Assembly: GCA_001275005.1 (NCBI GenBank)
Contig: JWZX01001651.1
Span: 1 to 14,870 of the forward strand
DNA: 14,870 nt
Direction: 5' to 3'
DNA from: Chrysochromulina tobinii
Lineage: Eukaryota > Haptophyta > Prymnesiales > Chrysochromulinaceae
Under the pieces are notes generated by a model. It saw only the letters and a program-made list of their open reading frames with translations. It had not been told where the DNA came from and searched no databases. The position numbers and the translations under genes were made by a program. Below, one piece after another: positions 1 through 6,444 of the stretch (its first letter is position 1; every line of letters starts with the position of its first letter).

Positions 1-459
1 GCCGAGGTTTGAGAGTCGAAGGGTCACACTGGAGTGTCAGACACTAAAAATGCGGGAAAAGGTTCGTCGAAGTTTCGTCACTGACCTCATAGGGTTTCGT
101 CATCTCTTTATTAGGCAACCAGAGGGTTTCGTCATTAGGGCTACCGGTCCGGATCTCGCCTAGGATATAGGTCATGGGCGGAACGTGTGGGGTAACGTGT
201 GGGGACCCAGCGCATGCTCAGCGCCAGAAATCTCGCAAAGAGAAATAGAGGTTATAGAAGTTAGAGCGCGCTCTTCTCGAACGTCGTACGAGAGCGAAAT
301 CGTGTTCTGCCCTGGTGCAGCGAGCTCGAGAATTATGTATTTATCTCGTTACAACGTTATACGTTAATTATTAATTAATTATGTTGTACGGAAGTGGCGA
401 CGAGCTTTGGGTCGCGTCCTATGAACTTCTTATGATACTACTTTCTAAAACGGTGTCTC
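1..459. other. Gene-free left edge with short direct repeats
   Basis: No coding region is supported here: the open frames are short and show no recognisable protein. The stretch is less GC-rich than the neighbouring coding DNA. The 13-mer AGGGTTTCGTCAT occurs at 91-103 and again at 123-135 (32-base period), and a related GTTTCGTCA lies near 72-80. The last ~100 bases would be 3' flank of the minus-strand gene that ends at 460. Confidence 0.5.
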
Positions 460-2736
460 TCAGTGCCACTTGCCACCGCCGGCGTGCCTGCCTCGCCTCG
501 CGGGTTGACGGGCCATGCCCCACTGCACGTGCCCTACGCCGTTCGCTTCACCGCGGGCACTCAACAGGCCGGCGCCGTGCACAGGCGCGTCTCCTCCTCC
601 CGCCTCGAGTGCTGCCGCACCCTTGGGCACCCAGCCAGGGGGCGGCGGCGAGGCGTGCGTGGGGGGAGCGCCCCCTTGAAGCATGGCGATCGTCGAGAGA
701 AGGCGTATTCGCTCTTCACACTCGGCATTCACAGTCGCCTTCAGCGACTCGACCTCGGCTGTGCGTGCTCTCAGCAGCTCCGCCATCCGGTGCACGCTCG
801 CCTCCATGGCCGCCACGATCGCCGGCGGGGCCTCGCCGCCGCCCTGATCGTGCTCAGCGCAACGCGCCTCGGCGGCCGCCAGGCGCGCCTCCGCCTCGGC
901 AGCGTCCGCCCGCGCCGCCTCCGCCTCGGCCCGAGCCGCCTCGGCCGCCGCGCGCGCTGCCTCCGCTGCCGCGCCCATCTCCACTCGGCTGCGCTCGGCT
1001 GCTGCGGCAGCGGCGTCCGCATCGGCGGCGTTGGCGTTGGCGTCTTCGGCCTCATCTTCCAGGGACGCCATGCGCTCGCGCGCACGCACGAGCTCGCGTT
1101 CGGAAGCCTCCAGCTGCAAGACGAGCATGCGCTCACGCGCCGCCGCCGCCGCGGCCACGTCGTCCTGCGCACTCACCCTCGCGGCCTTCAGAGCGGCCAC
1201 CTCGCTCGCCGCCTCGGCTGCCGCCGCCTCGGCCTGCGCGCGCGCGGCATTCGAAGCCGCGGCCGCCGCCAGCGCGGCCGCCGTCGCCGCCTCAGCCTCC
1301 TCCGCCCTCGTCACCGCGTCCGCCGCCGCGCTGGCCGCCTCCACGGCCGTCGCTCGAAGCGCCGCCTCGCGCGTTGCGGCCGCCTCGGCCGCCTCGGTGA
1401 GGTCCGCGATGCGCCCGCGTGCCTGGGCGAGGTTCCTGTCGCTCAGCTCGCGCTCCTTCTTTGCGCTGAAGAGCTCCCCCTTGAGTCCTTCCACAGCCGC
1501 TCGCAGTCCGTTGATCTCTTCGGAGCGCTCGCCCACCCTCGCCGACGCCGCCTCCGCCTTGGCCGCTGCCTCCGCCTTGGCCGCGGCGGCCGCCGCCTCG
1601 GCCTCGGCGACCGCCCGCGCCGCGACGGCCGCCTGCGCCGCCTGCGCCGCCTGCGCCGATGCGCGAGCCTCCTCCGCCTGCGCCTGCGCCTGCGCCGCGC
1701 GCTCCATCGCGTTTCGCAGCCGCTCGACTTCGGCGGCGTGCGCCGCGTCCGCCGTGGCGAGCGCCTCGGCCGTCCGCGCCGCCTCGGCGCGTGCCGCCTC
1801 TGCCTCCTCCGCGGTTGAGAAGAGCGAAGACGTGAGCTCAGCCTCGCGGCGCGCCGACGACGCCGACGCCGCGCCGAGCGCCGCCGACGCTGCACCGAGC
1901 GCCGCACCGAACTCCTCCACCATCTGCCGCTTGACTTGCTGCGCGAGCGCCTCGAGCTGCCGCAGCTGCGCCCGCGCGCCGGCCGCTTCGGCACGCAGCC
2001 GTCCGATGCGCGTGCCGCGCTCCCGGCCGGCCGTTGCGCGCGCCACTCGCGCCGCCTCCTCGGCCCTCGCTCGTTCCTCCAGCTCGACCTTGAGAGCGCG
2101 GATGGAGCGCTCATCTGCACACCGCTGCGCCTCAAGGTCGGCCACCCGGTCCTCGGCGGCGGCGAGGGCGCTCGCCTGCGACTGCGCGCGCGCCTGCCCA
2201 CCGCTCGCCGCCGACACAGCCGCCCGCCGCTCGAGCTCCCGCACCTGCCTCTCCTCGTCAAGTGCCGCCTCCGCCGCTGCTGTCGCCGCTCGCGCCTCGG
2301 CCGTCGCCTTCTGTGCGGCGGCCAGATCCGCCTCGAGCCTGTTCACGGTGGCGAGCTTGGCGTTGCACGACTCCTGCATCGACTGAAGTTGCTCGTAGTG
2401 GGCACGCGTCGCTGCCGGGGCGACCGGCTTGGACGATGACGACGACGGCCGGCTGCCGCCGCTGCGTCCGATAGGCGCGGAAGCGGCCGCTGGCTTCGAG
2501 GGCGGTGCCGCGTCTGGTGCCGACCACCCGTCCTCGTCATCACCCTCAGCAGGCGGCGGCACGACGAGGCCGAGGTGCTCGATGTGGCCCTCAAGCTGGT
2601 AGATCCGCCGGCCGCGCTTGCCAATCTCCTTGGTGGATTTGCGCTGCTCGGAGTACATTAGGTGGCTCATGCCGCAAAATGAGCACACCGTCTCGTCCTC
2701 TACGGCCATTCCTGCGACTTCGTCCTCAGACGCCAT
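460..2736 (-). CDS. Ala/Glu-rich long coiled-coil protein with N-terminal Cys/His motif
   Basis: Uninterrupted 758-residue frame. Residues 1-60 contain C18-x2-C21 in the context CSFCGMSHL, then H25 and an H51-x2-H54 pair. Residues ~60-110 are a Pro/Ser/Ala-rich linker. From about 110 to 690 the protein is almost entirely Ala, Glu, Arg, Gln and Leu with heptad-like spacing, as expected of a long coiled coil. The tail (~700-758) is Gly/Pro-rich. A C-x2-C-G-x-S-[YH]-L motif followed by coiled coil recalls the N-terminus of LEKR1-type animal and protist proteins; that is a similarity from memory, not an alignment. A structural, cytoskeletal or centrosomal role is therefore only a guess. The start at 2736 is the first ATG before the Cys motif. 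The gene is divergent from the one starting at 2970. Repetitive GCC/GCG codons leave several antisense frames open, which I treat as shadows. Confidence 0.75.
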   Translation of the reverse strand: MASEDEVAGMAVEDETVCSFCGMSHLMYSEQRKSTKEIGKRGRRIYQLEGHIEHLGLVVPPPAEGDDEDGWSAPDAAPPSKPAAASAPIGRSGGSRPSSSSSKPVAPAATRAHYEQLQSMQESCNAKLATVNRLEADLAAAQKATAEARAATAAAEAALDEERQVRELERRAAVSAASGGQARAQSQASALAAAEDRVADLEAQRCADERSIRALKVELEERARAEEAARVARATAGRERGTRIGRLRAEAAGARAQLRQLEALAQQVKRQMVEEFGAALGAASAALGAASASSARREAELTSSLFSTAEEAEAARAEAARTAEALATADAAHAAEVERLRNAMERAAQAQAQAEEARASAQAAQAAQAAVAARAVAEAEAAAAAAKAEAAAKAEAASARVGERSEEINGLRAAVEGLKGELFSAKKERELSDRNLAQARGRIADLTEAAEAAATREAALRATAVEAASAAADAVTRAEEAEAATAAALAAAAASNAARAQAEAAAAEAASEVAALKAARVSAQDDVAAAAAARERMLVLQLEASERELVRARERMASLEDEAEDANANAADADAAAAAAERSRVEMGAAAEAARAAAEAARAEAEAARADAAEAEARLAAAEARCAEHDQGGGEAPPAIVAAMEASVHRMAELLRARTAEVESLKATVNAECEERIRLLSTIAMLQGGAPPTHASPPPPGWVPKGAAALEAGGGDAPVHGAGLLSARGEANGVGHVQWGMARQPARRGRHAGGGKWH

Positions 2737-2969
2737 CGCTGCCTAACGCCCCAGTGTGAAATGGCTGTGAATGCTCTCGATTATTCCGCCCCAATTCTCG
2801 ACATCCTGACTGATTTGACTTGACTTGATTGAAACACATTGTGTGTCGATTCAACTGACCCTTTCTCTTCATGCAAGGTCGCTCGGTGGCGCGGAGGCGC
2901 AGGAGGCGCAGTGCTCGCCGACCACGGCCGACGATCTGAAGCAGGACCTGGTGGGTCGCTCACGGTCGG
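2737..2969. promoter_or_regulatory. Divergent intergenic region, probable shared promoter
   Basis: These 233 bases separate the minus-strand coiled-coil gene from the plus-strand gene at 2970, so both upstream regions must lie here if the gene models hold. The left part is AT-richer than its surroundings and contains the imperfect repeat TTGACTTGACTTGATTG near 2816-2832. No convincing TATA box or known operator is seen. Confidence 0.35.
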
Positions 2970-5308
2970 ATGCCGCACACGATCACCATAGCATTCGATG
3001 ACGAGAGGATGATCGTGTCGAAGGAGATGGTCAGCGTCCTGGCCGCCTGTGTGATGCTCACGATGATCCTGTGGTGGCTCTCGACACAGTGCTGTGGAGG
3101 CGAGGCCGATAAGCAGCTCATACGACCCTTGCATGCACCGCTACCGCGGCGGCCGGCTGGCTTCTCGCGCGGAGATGCCTTCGTGCTTGATCGGGCGCGC
3201 CATGCCGGAGTCCTGCCTGAGGTGGATGCGTCCTCTGCCGCCTTGGAAGCCGCCTTGCTGCGCAGTGTCGGGAGTTTGGAGATTCCAACGCGCAGGGCTA
3301 CGACCAGCGGCCGTGCTGGGTACCTGAGCGCACGGGACGCTCGGCTGCCACGGGATACGCTGCTCGATACAACGCGCTACGACCCTCTCGATACGCTGCT
3401 CGGCTCGTCGTGCGGGTGGGGCGGCGCCTACGAGCGCAGCGTTGGCGGCGGCGTGGCATGGGACCCCAGCGTGTACTCCCCGGCTGTGTACTCCCCGGCT
3501 GCCACGGAGGCTAGCGTGTACTATTCGCTTGATCTCTCGCCACCGCCGCAGCCGCCCCAACGGATGCCCCTGGCACCGCACCCCGTCATCGCCGCCGCCG
3601 AGACATCAGCTACGTCCGGAGGCCGAGGTTCGTGCCGGTTGGCCTCCTCTGATGGCCTCTGATGACCTGTGATGACCTCTGATTGCATCCCTCATCAGGT
3701 TCGTGCCGGTTGGCCTCCTCTGATGGCCTCTGATGACCTGTGATGACCTCTGATTGCATCCCTCATCAGGTTCGTGCCGGTTGGCCTCCTCTGCCGCGGC
3801 GCACGCTTCACGGCTGGTAGCACCTTCACGCGCCCGGGCGTATGTCGCCACGCCCGAGGCGGAGGTAGAGGCTCCAAATCAGGTAGAGGCTCCAAATCAG
3901 GAAGAGGCGCTGTTAGGCTTCCAATCGCGCCCACGTCTCTCGCGCAGGTGAGAATGCCATTCGATGGAATGCCTCGGAGTGCCTCGGATTACCTCGGAGT
4001 GCCTCTGATTGCCTCTGATTGCGCCCGCGTCTCTCCCGCAGTCCTCTTCGAAGCGATGCCACCTGCTCCGGCGACGAGGAGTACGACGGGGCACAAGCAC
4101 CGCACGCCCACCATGACGCCCACGTGGCCGCCACCGGTACCGGCCACAGCACGCCCGCGGCGCTCCCTGAGCGTCGCCCTGAGCGTCGTCCATTCACAGC
4201 ACAAGCGTCGTCCATTCACAGCACGCCCGCGGCGCTCCCTGAGTGTCGCTCTGAGTGTCGCCCTGAGCGTCGTCCATTCGAGTCTGCGGGCGATGCTGGA
4301 TTATGGCCGCTCATCAACGAGGGTCTCGCCTCGGTGCGAGCACCCTTTGGCAGCCTGCGCCCGTTGCAAGGGGGCGCCCAGGGCAGCGCCAGCGCCGCGC
4401 CGAGCGCCGCGCCGTTACGCTCGCCTGCCGTGACGCCCGCGACCGGGACACGTGGCACGCGCGTCGCTGATGAGGGAGGCCATCAGAGGTGCCACCAAGC
4501 GCCGTCGTGGGCGTCATCAAGCGAGACACGTGGCACGCGTGGTCTGAGCAATGGTGGCGGCAGCAGCGGCGGAGGTGGAGGCATTGGCACTCGCGGCGGT
4601 GGCGGCGGGCGATACCCGTGCAGCTGCGGCAATGGCAGCTGTGGGCGCAGGCGCGCCGCGGCTGACGTGACGAACGCCAAGGCCCATCACGTCAGCCATG
4701 GAAGCGCTTGCGGCGGTGGGACGTCCTTGTTACGAATGGCGGAGTGGCACCGGTTGATGCGGCTCCAGCCAGGTGCGCCTCTCTACGAGGGCGCGTCGTC
4801 CAGCATGCAAGTGCTCCTCACGGCGCCCCTCCCTTTCCACAGGTGCGCCTCTCTACGAGGGCGCGTCGTCCAGCATGCAAGTGCTCCTCACGGCGCCCCT
4901 CCCTTTCCACAGGTGCGCCTGTCCTCTACGAGGGCGCGTCGTCCAGCATGCAAGTGCTCCTCACGGCGCCCCTCCCTTTCCACAGGTGCGCCTGTCCTCT
5001 ACGAGGGCGCGCGCGGCATCGTGCGTCGCGCCAACCCGATACGAGAGACTTACGCAGTGCACTTGCTCGACGAGCAACGCACCGTCGATGTGCCCTACGG
5101 CTCAGACGCTCTGTGGGCCGATATCGGCGAGCCGGCATTGTGCTCATCGGCGGGGCATGCCAGCGCCAAGAGCACGAGCGGCACCTGCAGCAGCGGCGGC
5201 TCCGCGAGCAGGGGAGCATGCAGCGTGCTTGCATGCAGCGTGCCCGCCAACAACGACAACACCGCCTCAGACTGCTTCTCGTCGGTCAAGCTCATGCACA
5301 TGGTTTAG
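2970..5308 (+). CDS. Unrecognised membrane-anchored protein, four-exon model
   Basis: I infer exons 2970-3627, 3770-3947, 4042-4772 and 4986-5308, which join in frame (phases 1, 2, 1) to 1890 nt, or 629 residues plus stop. All three introns are GT-AG; the second opens GTGAG and ends after a pyrimidine tract. Residues ~20-38 are a strong hydrophobic segment (MVSVLAACVMLTMILWWLS) followed by CC, suggesting a single N-terminal membrane anchor. The middle is low complexity: Ser/Ala/Pro/Arg-rich, VEAPNQ repeats, ~4-residue Pro-Glu-Arg repeats, then a Gly-rich stretch. The only compact domain is near the C-terminus, LYEGARGIVRRANP followed by YAVHLL and VDVPYG, whose alternating hydrophobics suggest a small SH3/Tudor-like beta barrel. 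I do not recognise the family. Start and exon borders are predicted from sequence alone, and an upstream exon is possible. Without splicing, exon 1 runs into a stop at 3660-3662. Confidence 0.5.
3628..3793 (+). repeat. 71-bp tandem repeat forming inferred intron 1
   Basis: Two full 71-base units (3628-3698 and 3699-3769) plus a 24-base partial third copy (3770-3793). Written from the AG|GT junction, each unit starts GTTCGTGCC and ends CCCTCATCAG, so each is itself a GT...AG unit. Removing both units (142 bases) keeps the frame open from exon 1 into exon 2; removing only one leaves the same stop as no splicing. The first 24 bases of the intron are identical to the first 24 bases of exon 2. Inside each unit are four ~10-base repeats related to CCTCTGATGA. 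Confidence 0.8.
3865..3900 (+). repeat. Two tandem 18-bp units inside exon 2
   Basis: GTAGAGGCTCCAAATCAG occurs twice in direct succession (3865-3882 and 3883-3900) and encodes VEAPNQ twice in the inferred exon 2 frame. Like the larger repeats in this gene, the unit can be written as starting GT and ending AG. It is too short to be a normal intron and is most simply a coding minisatellite. Confidence 0.85.
3948..4041 (+). other. Inferred intron 2 (GTGAG...CCGCAG, 94 bases)
   Basis: The donor is CAG|GTGAGA and the acceptor follows CGTCTCTCCCGCAG. Removal moves the reading from the exon 2 frame, which would otherwise stop at 3949-3951, into the long exon 3 frame. The last 20 bases of exon 2 (3928-3947) and the last 20 of the intron (4022-4041) match at 18 of 20 positions. 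The interior (about 3969-4020) is a run of ~10-base repeats related to TGCCTCGGAG and TGCCTCTGAT. Confidence 0.6.
4145..4283 (+). repeat. 72-bp-period repeat with 12-bp sub-repeats in exon 3
   Basis: A segment opening CACAGCACGCCCGCGG recurs 72 bases later (4145 and 4217). Each copy contains 12-base sub-repeats of the type CCTGAGCGTCGC. Both periods are multiples of three, so the repeat is read in frame as Pro-Glu-Arg/Cys-Arg units. The end of one copy (TCCATTCACAG) resembles a splice acceptor, but no matching donor is compelling, so I leave it as coding. Confidence 0.7.
4773..5011 (+). repeat. 70/73-bp tandem repeat forming inferred intron 3
   Basis: Three GT...AG units (4773-4842, 4843-4912 and 4913-4985; the third has a 3-base GTC insertion) are followed by a 26-base partial copy (4986-5011) that begins exon 4. 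Each unit starts GTGCGCCT and ends with a good acceptor, CCTCCCTTTCCACAG. The array is 213 bases, a multiple of three, and contains no stop in the exon 3 frame. The protein is therefore open whether the array is spliced out or retained (71 extra residues). Skipping only one 70-base unit would shift the frame. Confidence 0.8.
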
Positions 5309-5763
5309 ACGCGAGCGCGGAGGTCTCATGTGCCATGGCGGCGCGATCTGCAGGCGGAGAGACCACTCAGGCTGAGCACATCAAGACCTGTGGGCGAGGG
5401 GTGCTCGCGATGCGCACACGCCCCAAACCGAGTGTCACGCAGATCGCAGAGCCGTGCGGTGTCTGCGTGTCGATGTGCCGCGCGGCAGTCGCGCTATCGC
5501 TTGCTCCCGCGCCGGCGCGTCGAGTTTGGTTCGCGGCGGGGCGTGCTGGATTCTCGCAGCGGCACGCCGGCACCGGCAACACGCGTCGACCGTATTATTG
5601 AAAATAGACCAGAGCCACGCCGGGACCGCGCGCCAGGGCAGCACTTTATCGTGCCCACCGCGCACACCGCCGAGGTGAACAACTGTGTCTGTGTGATATT
5701 TCTCTGCCTTAGACTACGAACAGTGCGCGGCGCGTTGAGTTATCGGCTCTCCGGCTCTGTACA
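5309..5763. other. Convergent 3' intergenic region, no gene supported
   Basis: This lies between the inferred stop of the plus-strand gene (5308) and the stop of the minus-strand gene (5764). Frames of up to ~180 codons cross it but have Arg/Ala/Pro-biased composition and no recognisable domain. It presumably holds the two facing 3' UTRs. No polyadenylation signal stands out. Confidence 0.4.
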
Positions 5764-6423
5764 TTACAGCACACGCTCTGTGTCCCGGCCCTCCCGCACG
5801 ACTAGGCGGACGCCTGGCGGAAGGCCAGAATATTCATCCAGCGTGAAGCACTCACGAAGATCATAGCACTCCTCGCCATGCTCGCCGTGAGGATTCCCCA
5901 GGCCCTGGCCGCCGCCAGCCTGTCGCTCCGAGACAAATACATAGTCAGCATCCAAGACTGTTCGCACCGCACTCAGCGGCACGGCGGGCGCGTCTAAGTC
6001 GCAGAGGAGCGCGCTGACGCCATCCTCGTAGGTAGATGCGCAGAGGGGGCGAATGTGCGGCTGACTTATCACCATGCTCGATTTTACGTAAACACCAAGC
6101 TCTAACTCCCCGTCAGCGGCTTCGTATTCCACGCAAGTGAGACCGTTTTCCCAATAGACGCCAGCGAGCGAGGCTTCGTCGGTGACTTGGATGGCCTCGA
6201 GCGTTGGCACGCTCGAGCGCGTGTTAAACAGTGATGGCGAGGTCATTCGCAGCGAAAGCATGTTCCTTCCCAGCATCGGAGAGGTGTGATTTCCTCGGAG
6301 ATTGCTGAGTTTCAATTTTCTGAAGGCAGAATGCTCAGTGATTTTCAATGGCATTGTGGGGAGCTCCCCTGTGCCTCTTTTTCGATCGTCGTTACTGTTC
6401 GTTACAAAAATGGTTGATGACAT
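5764..6423 (-). CDS. Hypothetical protein, family not recognised
   Basis: Open frame of 219 residues ending in TAA at 5764-5766. From about residue 75 the composition is balanced and globular (GVYWENGLTCVEYEA, GELELGVYVKSSMV, ALLCDLDAP, DADYVFVSE), unlike the Arg/Ala-rich noise frames around it, which is the main reason to accept it. No transmembrane segment and no known motif are seen. The first 23 residues are encoded by AT-rich DNA only 21 bases from the divergent ABC transporter start, so the Met at residue 24 (codon 6352-6354) is a plausible alternative start. A missing upstream exon or loss of function cannot be excluded. Confidence 0.5.
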   Translation of the reverse strand: MSSTIFVTNSNDDRKRGTGELPTMPLKITEHSAFRKLKLSNLRGNHTSPMLGRNMLSLRMTSPSLFNTRSSVPTLEAIQVTDEASLAGVYWENGLTCVEYEAADGELELGVYVKSSMVISQPHIRPLCASTYEDGVSALLCDLDAPAVPLSAVRTVLDADYVFVSERQAGGGQGLGNPHGEHGEECYDLRECFTLDEYSGLPPGVRLVVREGRDTERVL

Positions 6424-6444
6424 GTAATTACGGGCCCCTCATTT
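6355..6444. promoter_or_regulatory. Compact divergent promoter region
   Basis: If the minus-strand gene starts at residue 24 of its frame, this 90-base interval is all that separates it from the ATG of the plus-strand ABC transporter. It is AT-richer than both coding regions, with TTTTTCGATCG, GTTACAAAAATGG and CATGTAATTACG. No defined element is recognised. Confidence 0.3.

Noticed and set aside
381-2439. Several long plus-strand frames (up to 451 codons) and a second minus-strand frame (1443-2261)
   Set aside because: They lie over the coiled-coil gene. Its GCC/GCG/GAG codon repeats remove stops from other frames, and their products are Arg/Pro/Ala or Ser/Ala noise.
3628-5011. CRISPR array or satellite DNA
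   Set aside because: The units are contiguous with no unique spacers, copy numbers are two to three, and they sit at inferred splice junctions of a eukaryotic gene.
4708-5601. 297-codon plus-strand frame through the 70-bp array
   Set aside because: It reads the array and the conserved C-terminal segment in the wrong frame, and the product is Arg-rich with no domain. The 4042-5308 frame holds the better protein.
5309-5866. Plus-strand frames after 5308 as further exons
   Set aside because: No convincing splice sites and no protein-like composition; the region is better read as facing 3' UTRs.
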